A stretch of 64,000 nt of DNA, from assembly GCA_015068705.1 (NCBI GenBank), contig SVJZ01000001.1:62001-126000 (forward strand), written 5' to 3'. Both the position numbers and the translations under genes were made by a program. This document shows positions 44,423-53,533 of the stretch, piece after piece; the first letter of the stretch is position 1; the number at the start of each line of letters is the position of its first letter. A model generated the notes under the pieces. That model had not been told where the DNA came from. It saw nothing but the letters and a program-made list of their open reading frames with translations, and did not search any database. The DNA is from Oscillospiraceae bacterium (GTDB lineage: Bacteria; Bacillota; Clostridia; UMGS1810).

Positions 44423-47400
44423 TCAAAAATCGTCGTCCAGATCGTCTGCAAGATCGTCCAGATCGTCCATATCATCCAAACCACTGATATCTTCAACGCC
44501 TTCAAAATCCAAAACGTCAAGATAATCGTCTTCTTCTACTTCCCGGATAAACGGCATATCTTCCTCGATTTCGGCAAATTCGTCTTCTTCCTCTTCATAC
44601 TCCTCGATTTCATCGCCAAAATCGTCATCCAGTACTTCAAATTCTTCGTCTTCATTGCCTTCCAGATTCAGGCGCAGGTTGATGTTATCTTCTTCCTCCA
44701 CCGACTCCAAAATGGGAATTTCAACGTCATCACCATCAAGCACTTTTACGTCCAGTGCAAGGCTCTGCAATTCCTTGATCAAAACCTTGAAGGATTCGGG
44801 AACACCCGGTTTGGGAACGTTTTCGCCCTTGACAATGCTCTCGTAGGTTTTCACACGACCGGTTACATCGTCCGACTTAACCGTCAGGATTTCCTGCAGT
44901 GTGTATGCGGCGCCATAAGCTTCCAGCGCCCAAACCTCCATCTCACCAAAACGCTGTCCACCGAACTGCGCCTTACCACCCAACGGCTGCTGGGTAACCA
45001 GCGAGTACGGGCCGGTAGAACGTGCGTGAATCTTATCGTCTACCAAGTGCGCCAGTTTGAGATAGTACATATATCCAACCGTAACCGGATTGTCAAACGG
45101 CTCACCGGTACGACCGTCATACAAAATTGTCTTTCCATCTTCGCGTTTGCCTGCCATCTTGAGTGTTTCCATGATGTCATGCTCGCTCGCGCCATCAAAA
45201 ACAGGAGTAGCAATCTTCCAGTTAAGCGCCTTGGCGGCATAACCAAGGTGAACCTCCAACACCTGTCCGATATTCATACGGGACGGTACACCCAAGGGAT
45301 TGAGCACAATCTGCAACGGGGTTCCGTCGGGCAGGAACGGCATATCCTCTTCGGGGAGAATTCTGGAAATAACACCCTTGTTACCGTGGCGACCTGCCAT
45401 CTTATCACCCACAGAGATTTTTCTCTTCTGAGCAATGTAGCAACGCACCAACTGGTTTACACCCGGCGGCAATTCGTCGCCATTTTCACGAGTAAATATC
45501 TTGACATCCACGATGATACCATACTCACCGTGCGGTACACGCAAGGAAGTATCACGAACATCGCGCGCTTTCTCGCCAAAGATGGCACGGAGCAGACGTT
45601 CTTCTGCAGAAAGCTCGGTTTCTCCCTTGGGAGTAACCTTACCTACCAGAATATCCCCTGCACGCACCTCGGCACCAATGCGGATGATACCACGTTCGTC
45701 CAGATCCTTGAGGGCATCTTCGCCAACATTGGAAATATCGCGGGTGATTTCCTCGGGACCCAGTTTGGTGTCACGTGCTTCACACTCGTATTCCTCAATG
45801 TGGATGGAGGTAAACACATCATCTTTAACCAGACGTTCGTTGATGAGGATAGCATCCTCGTAGTTATAGCCTTCCCATGTCATAAAGCCAATGAGAATAT
45901 TTTTACCAAGTGCAATCTCGCCGTCTTTGGTGGAGGGACCGTCTGCAATGACATCGCCCTTTTTCACCCGTTCGCCGTTGTTTACAATCGGTTTCTGGTT
46001 GATACAGGTGCTCTGGTTGGAACGCAGGAACTTGGTGAACTTATAGGTACGCAGATTGCCGTCATCCTCGCGGATCTGTACTTCATCTGCACCAACACGT
46101 TCTACCACACCATCTTCCTTGGCAAGCACCACAACGCCCGAATCGCGCGCCGCTTTATATTCCATACCGGTACCTACGATAGGCGACTCGGTGGTCAACA
46201 GCGGAACTGCCTGACGTTGCATGTTTGAACCCATCAATGCACGAACTGCGTCGTCATTTTCCAGGAAGGGAATCATTGCCGTTGCAACAGAAACAATCTG
46301 CTTGGGCGAAACGTCCATATAGTCTACCTTATCGGGTTCTACCTCGATGAATTCGTCACGGTAACGGACAATGATTTTCTTATTGACAAACTGACCGTTT
46401 TCATCCAGTTTTTCACTTGCAGGAGCAACCATGTAGTTGTCCTCGATGTCGGCGGTCATGTATTCAATCTCATCGGTAACCTTGAGATTTTTCTTGTCGA
46501 ATTTGCGATATGGTGCTTCGATGAAGCCGTATTCGTTGATGCGGGCATAGGTTGCCAACGAGTTAATCAGACCGATGTTGGGTCCCTCAGGGGTCTCAAT
46601 CGGACACATACGACCATAGTGGGAATGGTGAACGTCACGCACTTCGAAACCTGCGCGCTCACGGCTCAAACCACCGGGACCGAGTGCAGAAAGTCTGCGC
46701 TTATGAGTCAGCTCTGCCAACGGGTTGGTCTGGTCCATAAACTGGGACAACTGGGAAGAACCAAAGAACTCCTTGATTGCCGAAACAACCGGACGGGAGT
46801 TGATGAGCAACTGCGGGGTAACTGCATCCAGATCCTGGATGGTCATGCGCTCACGCACCACACGTTCCAGACGGGACAGACCAATGCGGAACTGATTCTG
46901 CAGAAGCTCGCCTACTGCACGAAGGCGGCGGTTGCCCAGATGGTCGATATCATCGGTGGTACCGATGCCATAAGTAAGGTTGATGTGATAGTTGATGGAT
47001 GCCAGAATATCCTCTACGATGATGTGCTTGGGCACCAGTTCATCCATCCGCTTACGCAGCTCATTCTTGATATCCTCTTCGCTATCAAACTGCTCCATAA
47101 TTTCCTTGAGCACACTGAATTTTACTTTTTCAGTGATTTCCAGTTCGCTCACGTCAAAACCGATATGATCTTCAATGCGCACCATATCATTGGAGAAAAT
47201 CTTTACTTCGCGGTCTTCTGCCTCAACCCAAACAGTGTTGACACCTGCACGTTCAATTGCAGCTGCGGTTTCGCGGTCGATGATGTCGCCTGCCTTTGCA
47301 AGCACCTCGCCGGTTTCCTCGTCCACCACATCACGGGTAATCTTCATATTGCAGATACGGGCAGAAATGGAAAGTTTTTTATTGAACTTAAACCGTCCTA

Positions 47401-48205
47401 CTTTGGACAGGTCATAGCGTTTTGCATCAAAGAACAACGAATTGATGAGTGAAGTTGCACTCTCCACCGTGGGCGGCTCGCCCGGACGCAAACGCTTGTA
47501 TACTTCAAGCAATGCCTCCTCGGTATTGGTGGTACTATCCTTTTCCAGGGTAACCAGCAATTTCTCATCCTCACCAAACAGGTCGAGAATCTGTGCATTG
47601 GTACCAAAACCAAGCGCACGAATCAGGACGGTTACCGGAATTTTACGAGTACGGTCAATGCGCACCGAAAGAACGTCATTGGAATCGTTTTCATATTCCA
47701 ACCACGCACCACGATTGGGGATTACCGTAGCATCATAGAGCTTTTTACCCACCTTATCAAATTGCATCGCAAAATAGATGCCCGGGCTACGCACTACCTG
47801 GCTAACGATAACGCGCTCGGCACCATTGATGATGAATGTACCCTGATCGGTCATCAGCGGGAACTCTCCCATGAAGATTTCCTGCTCTTTTACCTCACCG
47901 GTTTCCTTATTGATCAGACGAACTTTAATCTTGAGCGGCTTGGAATATGTAGCATCCCTCGCCTTACATTCCTCAATGGAATATTTGGGGTTGTCCTCCA
48001 AATAATAATCATTGAATTCCAGAATTAAGTTGCCGGAGAAGTCACAAATCGGGGATACGTCCTCAAGAACCTCCTTGAGACCCTTATCAATAAACCACTG
48101 ATAAGAGTTTTTCTGTACCTCAATTAAGTTTGGCATCTCCAGAACTTCGTCCATCTTGGAGTAGCTCATTCGCTCGTTCTTGCCAAGCTTGATCGGATGT
48201 ACCAT
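44423..48205 (-). CDS. rpoB: DNA-directed RNA polymerase subunit beta
   Basis: 1260 residues from ATG 48205, with AAGGTGG upstream; the in-frame GTG at the SD itself is not used. The rifampicin region reads [30 protein letters not shown], with the usual sensitive-type residues (Asp, His, Ser/Leu positions). The core ends near the conserved [10 protein letters not shown]; after it comes an unusually long acidic tail of about 100 residues, almost all Glu/Asp with scattered Leu. It forms an operon with rpoC. It is not preceded by rplJ/rplL as in most Firmicutes but by a promoter and a hairpin-rich leader. Confidence 0.99.
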   Translation of the reverse strand: MVHPIKLGKNERMSYSKMDEVLEMPNLIEVQKNSYQWFIDKGLKEVLEDVSPICDFSGNLILEFNDYYLEDNPKYSIEECKARDATYSKPLKIKVRLINKETGEVKEQEIFMGEFPLMTDQGTFIINGAERVIVSQVVRSPGIYFAMQFDKVGKKLYDATVIPNRGAWLEYENDSNDVLSVRIDRTRKIPVTVLIRALGFGTNAQILDLFGEDEKLLVTLEKDSTTNTEEALLEVYKRLRPGEPPTVESATSLINSLFFDAKRYDLSKVGRFKFNKKLSISARICNMKITRDVVDEETGEVLAKAGDIIDRETAAAIERAGVNTVWVEAEDREVKIFSNDMVRIEDHIGFDVSELEITEKVKFSVLKEIMEQFDSEEDIKNELRKRMDELVPKHIIVEDILASINYHINLTYGIGTTDDIDHLGNRRLRAVGELLQNQFRIGLSRLERVVRERMTIQDLDAVTPQLLINSRPVVSAIKEFFGSSQLSQFMDQTNPLAELTHKRRLSALGPGGLSRERAGFEVRDVHHSHYGRMCPIETPEGPNIGLINSLATYARINEYGFIEAPYRKFDKKNLKVTDEIEYMTADIEDNYMVAPASEKLDENGQFVNKKIIVRYRDEFIEVEPDKVDYMDVSPKQIVSVATAMIPFLENDDAVRALMGSNMQRQAVPLLTTESPIVGTGMEYKAARDSGVVVLAKEDGVVERVGADEVQIREDDGNLRTYKFTKFLRSNQSTCINQKPIVNNGERVKKGDVIADGPSTKDGEIALGKNILIGFMTWEGYNYEDAILINERLVKDDVFTSIHIEEYECEARDTKLGPEEITRDISNVGEDALKDLDERGIIRIGAEVRAGDILVGKVTPKGETELSAEERLLRAIFGEKARDVRDTSLRVPHGEYGIIVDVKIFTRENGDELPPGVNQLVRCYIAQKRKISVGDKMAGRHGNKGVISRILPEEDMPFLPDGTPLQIVLNPLGVPSRMNIGQVLEVHLGYAAKALNWKIATPVFDGASEHDIMETLKMAGKREDGKTILYDGRTGEPFDNPVTVGYMYYLKLAHLVDDKIHARSTGPYSLVTQQPLGGKAQFGGQRFGEMEVWALEAYGAAYTLQEILTVKSDDVTGRVKTYESIVKGENVPKPGVPESFKVLIKELQSLALDVKVLDGDDVEIPILESVEEEDNINLRLNLEGNEDEEFEVLDDDFGDEIEEYEEEEDEFAEIEEDMPFIREVEEDDYLDVLDFEGVEDISGLDDMDDLDDLADDLDDDF

Positions 48206-48240
48206 AGAATCAACCACCTTGTCAAAAATTTAAAAGAACC

Positions 48241-48287
48241 GCGGCAAGTGCCGCAACACGTTACGACCCGTTCTGCGTATACGCAGA
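48241..48287 (-). promoter_or_regulatory. rpoB leader hairpins (possible attenuator)
   Basis: In the rpoB 5' UTR, a perfect 16-base palindrome TCTGCGTATACGCAGA (48287-48272) is followed by a GCGGCA/TGCCGC hairpin (48254-48241) and then GGTTCTTTTAAATTTTT. An alternative long-range pairing, AGAAC with GTTCT next to the T run, is also possible. Two exclusive folds ahead of a T tract suggest regulated termination or processing. Confidence 0.6.
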
Positions 48288-48387
48288 GATTTCTATATTT
48301 TTCCCAATATTTCCCCACCCTATACACATATTCTCAAGCATTCTTTACAAATAATTTTAACAAAAGAACATATAATAGCAATTTATA

Positions 48388-48416
48388 ATGATATCATAGC
48401 TTTGAAAATATGTCAA
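48388..48416 (-). promoter_or_regulatory. Promoter of rpoBC
   Basis: On the minus strand TTGACA (48416-48411), 17 bases, TATCAT (48393-48388). It gives a leader of about 175 bases. The remaining part of the spacer up to 48525 is A/T-rich and shows no gene. Confidence 0.85.
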
Positions 48417-48525
48417 GGGGAATTTGAAAATTTTCTGCACATTTTTTCAAAAAATTGGCAACAAAAAACGACCCTCCAACGCATGTTTTTCTACACAAGT
48501 CGGAAAATCGTTTCCTTATTATATA

Positions 48526-49344
48526 TTACAGTCGGATTTCTCCCCGATCCAATTGATCGATAATGTGGGCAATTGCATCCTCCTGATTACTCACAGTGGA
48601 TAAATCAGCCGCCTGTTTTGCTGCAGGAGTGGCGTTTGCCACGGCAATCCCTACCTGCGCCGCCTCCAGCATACTCACATCATTATCATTATCGCCAACC
48701 GCAATGGTATGGGTTACCTTTTCGCCAAGTTGCCCGGCAAGTTTTTTCAAAAGACTGCCCTTTCCCACTCCCTTGGGAAGAATCTCGTGATAAATGTGAT
48801 CTGAACGCAAGAATTGAAACTGCTTCTGCTCGGAACAAGTTGAAATGGCACGGATAAATTCTTCCAATCGGTCGGGCACTGCCGCAAAGAGAATTTTTGC
48901 AATGGGCTCATCAAATCCATCGATGTCGGCGGTTACCAGTTGAATACCTTCATCGCTCAAATGCTTTTTGATGCAATCATTTACCCGAGCGCAATAGATA
49001 CGGTCATGGGTGGTGATTTCAATGCCGATTTCGGGGAAGGTTTCGTATACCTTCTTTACAAATGTTAAAACCGATGAATCGGTAAAACTCAGGTGCAATT
49101 TTTGATTATGCTCAAAATCGTATATCCCCAATCCATTGCCAAAGCCAACCGGTACATTGGGTTTTACCGCCTCAATAATGGGTTCCAGTACAAAAGACAT
49201 CCGACCCGTCATCACCGAAAGCATACCGCCGTTTTCTTTAAAATAGTTCAGTGCCTGCTCATCGCGAGCGGAAATGCTTTTGTCATTTTTCAAGAGTGTT
49301 CCGTCCAGGTCGGTACACAGCAATATGCCATCAAACTTTCCCAT
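48526..49344 (-). CDS. Cof-type HAD-IIB family hydrolase (sugar-phosphatase-like)
   Basis: 272 residues. HAD motif I is LCTDLDGTLLKND, motif II lies in LSVMTGR, the motif III Lys is near GKGSLLKKLA, and motif IV is AVGDNDNDVSMLEAA. The C2B-type cap lies between about residues 85 and 190. Such cytosolic enzymes dephosphorylate sugar phosphates, flavin or PLP precursors; the substrate cannot be read. It lies 24 bases after mscL and is likely co-transcribed with it. Confidence 0.92.
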   Translation of the reverse strand: MGKFDGILLCTDLDGTLLKNDKSISARDEQALNYFKENGGMLSVMTGRMSFVLEPIIEAVKPNVPVGFGNGLGIYDFEHNQKLHLSFTDSSVLTFVKKVYETFPEIGIEITTHDRIYCARVNDCIKKHLSDEGIQLVTADIDGFDEPIAKILFAAVPDRLEEFIRAISTCSEQKQFQFLRSDHIYHEILPKGVGKGSLLKKLAGQLGEKVTHTIAVGDNDNDVSMLEAAQVGIAVANATPAAKQAADLSTVSNQEDAIAHIIDQLDRGEIRL

Positions 49345-49368
49345 TCTTTCTGTTCTCCCTCTATGCTG

Positions 49369-49758
49369 TTATTTTTCCTTTATTGCACCAAGCAGCTCTT
49401 TGATCTCTGTGAGCAACACAATATCTTCTGCAATCTCAACCACTTCTTCTTTTGGCTCTTCCTTCTTACGCTTGAGCGAATTGATGGTTTTCACCAGCAG
49501 GAACAAGCAGAACGCAGTAATGAGAAAGTTAAACACATTTTGCACAAACAAGCCGTACTGGATGGTTGCGTTTCCAACAACAATGCTAAGTCCCGAAAAA
49601 TCCTTGCCGCCCATGATAATTCCGATAACCGGCATAAATATGTCCTTTACCAGCGAAGAGACGATTGCATTAAATGCAGTGCCGATCATAACGCCGACAG
49701 CCAGGTCAATCATATTGCCCTTTACCGCAAACTCTTTAAATTCTTTTAAAATTTTCAT
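49369..49758 (-). CDS. mscL: Large-conductance mechanosensitive channel MscL
   Basis: 129 residues. The N-terminal helix [22 protein letters not shown] is the MscL signature and first transmembrane segment; the second ([15 protein letters not shown]) is followed by a charged cytoplasmic helix bundle. It opens under membrane tension to release solutes in hypo-osmotic shock. RBS AGGAGG, own promoter. Confidence 0.97.
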   Translation of the reverse strand: MKILKEFKEFAVKGNMIDLAVGVMIGTAFNAIVSSLVKDIFMPVIGIIMGGKDFSGLSIVVGNATIQYGLFVQNVFNFLITAFCLFLLVKTINSLKRKKEEPKEEVVEIAEDIVLLTEIKELLGAIKEK

Positions 49759-49790
49759 AACTGCCTCCTATGTGTTTTTTCTTGTGGATT

Positions 49791-49819
49791 ATTGTAACAT
49801 ATTGTCGAACACAATGCAA
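49791..49819 (-). promoter_or_regulatory. Promoter of mscL
   Basis: On the minus strand TTGCAT (49819-49814), 17 bases, TACAAT (49796-49791). Confidence 0.75.
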
Positions 49820-49895
49820 GATAAAGTAAGCAAATTTCTCACCCAAATTTTCATCATAGTCCAACTGCCCTCTTGATAAAATAATCAAAAAAGAT

Positions 49896-49924
49896 TTGCT
49901 TTCCCGGGATGTATCTGTTATAAT
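49896..49924 (+). promoter_or_regulatory. Promoter of the FAD-dependent oxidoreductase
   Basis: TTGCTT at 49896-49901, 17 bases, TATAAT at 49919-49924. Confidence 0.75.
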
Positions 49925-49991
49925 ACTGTCTTAGACACTAAGAAACACAATACAAAACAAACAAGATGCCCTTTAGAAAGGATATGAAGCA

Positions 49992-51665
49992 ATGAAAACG
50001 GTAAAGCATAAGGTAGATTTGTGTGTGGTCGGAGGCGGTATTGCCGGACTGTGTACCGCTGTTTCTGCGGCAAGACATGGGATTTCGGTAGTGCTCATGC
50101 AGGATCGTCCTGTTTTGGGCGGAAATGCATCCAGTGAGATTCGCATGTGGGTTTGCGGCGCAGACGGAACCGATGTGCGCGAAACCGGCATCGTGGAAGA
50201 ACTCATGCTGGAAAACTATTACCGCAACCAAAGCTTGAGCTACAGTGTGTGGGATAGCGTATTATATGAAAAAGCACGGTTTCAGCCGGGGCTTACGTTA
50301 TTGTGCAACTGCAGTTGCCACAAGGCAGAGATGGATGGCACACACATCAAAAATGTTACCGGTTGGCAACTGACCACCGAAACCTTCCATGTGGTTGAGG
50401 CAACCTATTTTGCAGACTGCTCGGGCGATTCCATTCTTGCTCCCCTCACTGGTGCACAATATATGCAGGGGCGTGAGGCGCGATTGCAATACGGCGAAAA
50501 TATTGCCCCCGAAATCGCAGACAAAAAGACCATGGGAATGAGTTGCCTGTTTCAGATTCGCGAAATGAATTCCCCCCAAACTTATATTCCTCCTGCATGG
50601 GCATACGAATATCCGGATGACAGTGCCCTGCCCTACCGAGAACATGGATTTGACTTGAAAAATAATTTCTGGTGGATGGAGCTGGGCGGCACTGCCGACA
50701 CCATCCACGATACCGAAGACCTCAAGGACGAGCTTTTGAAAATTGCCTTTGGTGTATGGGATCACATCAAAAACAAAGGTGACCACGGATTTGAAAACTG
50801 GGCACTCGATTGGGTTGGCTTTCTTCCCGGCAAACGGGAAAGCCGCCGCTATGTAGGTGCGCACATCCTCACCCAGAATGATGTAGAATCCGAAGGAAGA
50901 TTTCCCGATATCGTCGCCTATGCAGGGTGGACCATGGACGACCACTTCCCCGAAGGATTTTATTATCAGCACGGGTGCTCCACCATATGGCATCCGGCAC
51001 CCTCTCCCTGGGGAATCCCCTGGCGTGCGCTCTATTCTGCCAATATAGACAACCTGTGCTTTGCAGGGCGAAATATCAGCACCACCCACGTTGCACTCAG
51101 TTCCACAAGGGTAATGGCAACCTGTGGTGTCATCGGGCAGGCGTTGGGAACCGGTGTGGCACAGGCAGTACATACCAATGTATCCCTGGCAGATATCGAC
51201 ATTGCACAGTTGCAACAAACCCTGATGTATGACGATTGTTATATTCCCTTTACCTCCAGAGATATTTCACCCCTTACTCAAAAAGCAAGGGTAAATACCG
51301 AGCTGATTCGAAATGGCGTGGAACGCGGCGAAGAAAACTGCTACAAAGGCGACAGAATCATCTTTTCTTTTGATGCGCCGGAAGAAATCAAGGAAATCCG
51401 CTTGGTATTTGACAGTTGCCTGAACCGACCTTACGACAATATGCCCTGCAATTATCCCCTTCACCAGCCGCATTATAAATTGCCAAACACTCTGGTAAAG
51501 GAGTATTCCATCTATGCAGACGGGGAACTGGTCGTTTGTGAAAAAAACAATTATCAACGCCTGCGCCGACATGCGGTATCTCTTACCGCAAAAGAAATAG
51601 AAGTTCGCATGACCACCCCGCCCGGGCAGGAAAAAGGCAGAATTTTCGCCGTGGATCTGGTATAA
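49992..51665 (+). CDS. FAD-dependent oxidoreductase (FAD_oxidored family)
   Basis: 557 residues, RBS AAAGGA. The N-terminal Rossmann motif VVGGGIAGLCTAVSAARHG is followed by VLGGNASSEIRMWVCGA, the hallmark of the PF12831-type family; YFADCSGDSILAPLTGA and NLCFAGRNISTTHVALSSTRVMATCGVIGQA bind FAD. The last ~130 residues form a beta-rich domain. There is no signal peptide. Family members are often found in carbohydrate loci of gut bacteria; the substrate is unknown. It faces an amidohydrolase gene tail to tail. Confidence 0.87.
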   Translation: MKTVKHKVDLCVVGGGIAGLCTAVSAARHGISVVLMQDRPVLGGNASSEIRMWVCGADGTDVRETGIVEELMLENYYRNQSLSYSVWDSVLYEKARFQPGLTLLCNCSCHKAEMDGTHIKNVTGWQLTTETFHVVEATYFADCSGDSILAPLTGAQYMQGREARLQYGENIAPEIADKKTMGMSCLFQIREMNSPQTYIPPAWAYEYPDDSALPYREHGFDLKNNFWWMELGGTADTIHDTEDLKDELLKIAFGVWDHIKNKGDHGFENWALDWVGFLPGKRESRRYVGAHILTQNDVESEGRFPDIVAYAGWTMDDHFPEGFYYQHGCSTIWHPAPSPWGIPWRALYSANIDNLCFAGRNISTTHVALSSTRVMATCGVIGQALGTGVAQAVHTNVSLADIDIAQLQQTLMYDDCYIPFTSRDISPLTQKARVNTELIRNGVERGEENCYKGDRIIFSFDAPEEIKEIRLVFDSCLNRPYDNMPCNYPLHQPHYKLPNTLVKEYSIYADGELVVCEKNNYQRLRRHAVSLTAKEIEVRMTTPPGQEKGRIFAVDLV

Positions 51666-51676
51666 TCACATACAAT

Positions 51677-51716
51677 AAAAATCATGCCTTTTGTGCACAC
51701 AAAAGACATGATTTTC
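51677..51716. terminator. Bidirectional terminator
   Basis: AAAATCATGCCTTTTGTG pairs with CACAAAAGACATGATTTT with one mismatch. It lies between two convergent genes. Confidence 0.88.
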
Positions 51717-51731
51717 TTCTTGTTGAATTTT

Positions 51732-52625
51732 CTATATCCCGTCCGAAAGTCGCCATGCCACGGCACAATCGGGAGATTGCGGACGGTGGGTAAAATCTTT
51801 TTTCATCACACCGATAAAGCGCAGGAAGTTTTCACCAAATACTTTTTGGCGGATGTTTTCCGTTACACCGAATTTATCATACAGTTTGTTGTCAAATGCA
51901 ATCCAGTCCTTTACCCATGCACCACCGTAGGTTGCCGCAGAGGAGTCGGTGCCAAACATAATATTGTGCGGCACATCATATCCCACATGGAAGAGTTTGA
52001 AGAGCAGATCCTCGCGATAAATTTCGGGTGTGCCGGGCGTGAGGTCAAAAAACATCTCGCAACTTGCATCCGGATTTTCCACATAGGCATTCATAAATTT
52101 CCCATACAATGCGATACACTCATCGTACCACGGCCAGGAGCAATGTCCCATGGAAAATTTCAGTTCGGGAACCGCCAGAAGCGCCTCCCAATTGACCGGT
52201 TTGTTGTAGGTGGAGGAAATGCCGCCATTCCACAAAATACCCGAATGGAAAAACACCGGTTTTCCCAAAGAAGCAATCAGATTCAATGCCTCCATGGATT
52301 TGGGGTCATATACATAATAATCATCACAAATCATCTTAAATGCGGTAATGCCGTTTTCCACCGCATGGCGGATTCGTTTGGTCAAATCCTTTTCACGGGG
52401 GTGAATCCAGAGTACCGGAAAGAGCCTGCCATCAAAACCATCTGTCCAGCCAAGCATATTTTGGAGACGCTCCTCATAATCGGCGCAGGTTTCTCCCCCC
52501 GATTCCAACGGGCATCTGGAAAAAACTGCACCGCCATATACGCCCGATTCCTCCATACGGGAAATCAGTTCTTTCGCATTGGGAACGCCAAAATCCGCAT
52601 GAATATGCATATCATATATCTTCAT
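51732..52625 (-). CDS. Amidohydrolase-family TIM-barrel protein
   Basis: 297 residues from ATG 52625, overlapping the stop of the preceding gene by 4 bases. The N-terminal YDMHIHAD (H-x-H), VFFHSGILW (His), FSMGHCSWPW (His) and IMFGTDSSA (Asp) give the metal ligand set of amidohydrolase_2 (ACMSD-like) enzymes, which hydrolyse or decarboxylate small ring compounds or act as lactonases. The substrate is unknown. Confidence 0.85.
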   Translation of the reverse strand: MKIYDMHIHADFGVPNAKELISRMEESGVYGGAVFSRCPLESGGETCADYEERLQNMLGWTDGFDGRLFPVLWIHPREKDLTKRIRHAVENGITAFKMICDDYYVYDPKSMEALNLIASLGKPVFFHSGILWNGGISSTYNKPVNWEALLAVPELKFSMGHCSWPWYDECIALYGKFMNAYVENPDASCEMFFDLTPGTPEIYREDLLFKLFHVGYDVPHNIMFGTDSSAATYGGAWVKDWIAFDNKLYDKFGVTENIRQKVFGENFLRFIGVMKKDFTHRPQSPDCAVAWRLSDGI

Positions 52626-53398
52626 TTTCCTGCCTCCCTTTCCATGAATGTTTCCTTATTTATCACACCATATCCCTCAAACAGTTTTCCGCCGCCATCT
52701 AAATGTGCACGGATTTTTTTCTGTATTCCACTCATATTCTGCTTGTCGGGATTGATATCAAACAAATACCGCAGTGCCTGTGGCGAATCGTAGTAACCAA
52801 TCACATCAAACATCTGCTGAAATTTTAAAATATTGGAGTCGGCTCTTACAAACTCCTTTAACTGGAAATCCAAAAGCCAGGACTCGCAGGTAAAATAACT
52901 GTAGCGATATTCCGGATAATATGTAGCAAAAAACTCCACCGCACGCCGGCAGGACTGCACACACTCGGCAATATCCAGCGGTTCTCCCTGCGGAACGTGT
53001 ATTTCGATGATGTCGGCACCTTTTTCAAAGCCCAGCCGTTTGCTCGCCATGATGGTTTTACCAAATCGGAATTGTAACCGACCCAGGCGGAAAATTTCCG
53101 CATTGACATGGGATGACGCCCAATCCATTTCCGAAATACCCATTTCACCGGTGCACAGATGGTGGTTTTTTGCCCAAGTAACCAAATCAGACAGGGTGTA
53201 TCGCAATATATCCTCTCCGATTCCCTTTTGTGCATAGATGTCTGCCGTATTATCGCAACGGCTCAACAGATAAAGCAAGTTATCCATTGCAGTTTTTCGC
53301 TCTGCTGCAGGGTCAAAATGTTGTGCTGCAGCGACCACCGCATCCTCCCACTCCAGCGGAAAAGACAGGGCATAATACCACTTTAATATATCAGACAC
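52622..53398 (-). CDS. Acyltransferase-like protein with GNAT_C-type C-terminal domain
   Basis: 258 residues starting at GTG 53398 with GGGAGG five bases or so upstream. The helical N-terminal part (ALSFPLEWEDAVVAAAQHF) is followed by a C-terminal part with RLGRLQFRFG, IEIHVPQGEPLDIAECVQS and YFTCESWLLDFQLKEFV, the pattern of the GNAT_C/DUF5596 acyltransferase-domain proteins. Their function is poorly known. It is first in a two-gene operon, translationally coupled (ATGA) to the amidohydrolase, so both probably act on the same compound. Confidence 0.75.
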   Translation of the reverse strand: MSDILKWYYALSFPLEWEDAVVAAAQHFDPAAERKTAMDNLLYLLSRCDNTADIYAQKGIGEDILRYTLSDLVTWAKNHHLCTGEMGISEMDWASSHVNAEIFRLGRLQFRFGKTIMASKRLGFEKGADIIEIHVPQGEPLDIAECVQSCRRAVEFFATYYPEYRYSYFTCESWLLDFQLKEFVRADSNILKFQQMFDVIGYYDSPQALRYLFDINPDKQNMSGIQKKIRAHLDGGGKLFEGYGVINKETFMEREAGK

Positions 53399-53434
53399 AC
53401 CTTTTCCTCCCGTCTGTAACGTTTTCTTGGAATC

Positions 53435-53463
53435 ATTGTATCATGATTCTATCGCCGATTCAA
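53435..53463 (-). promoter_or_regulatory. Promoter of the GNAT_C-like/amidohydrolase operon
   Basis: On the minus strand TTGAAT (53463-53458), 17 bases, TACAAT (53440-53435). Confidence 0.75.
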
Positions 53464-53501
53464 CCCGAAAAAGAATTGTTTTGGTATAATTTTTTACACA
53501 G

Positions 53502-53530
53502 AAAAAGAACGGATTTCTCCGTTCTTTTTC
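53502..53530 (-). terminator. Terminator after trkH
   Basis: GAAAAAGAACGGA, loop, TCCGTTCTTTTTC on the minus strand directly after the trkH stop. It is nearly symmetrical. Confidence 0.88.
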
Positions 53531-53533
53531 AAT

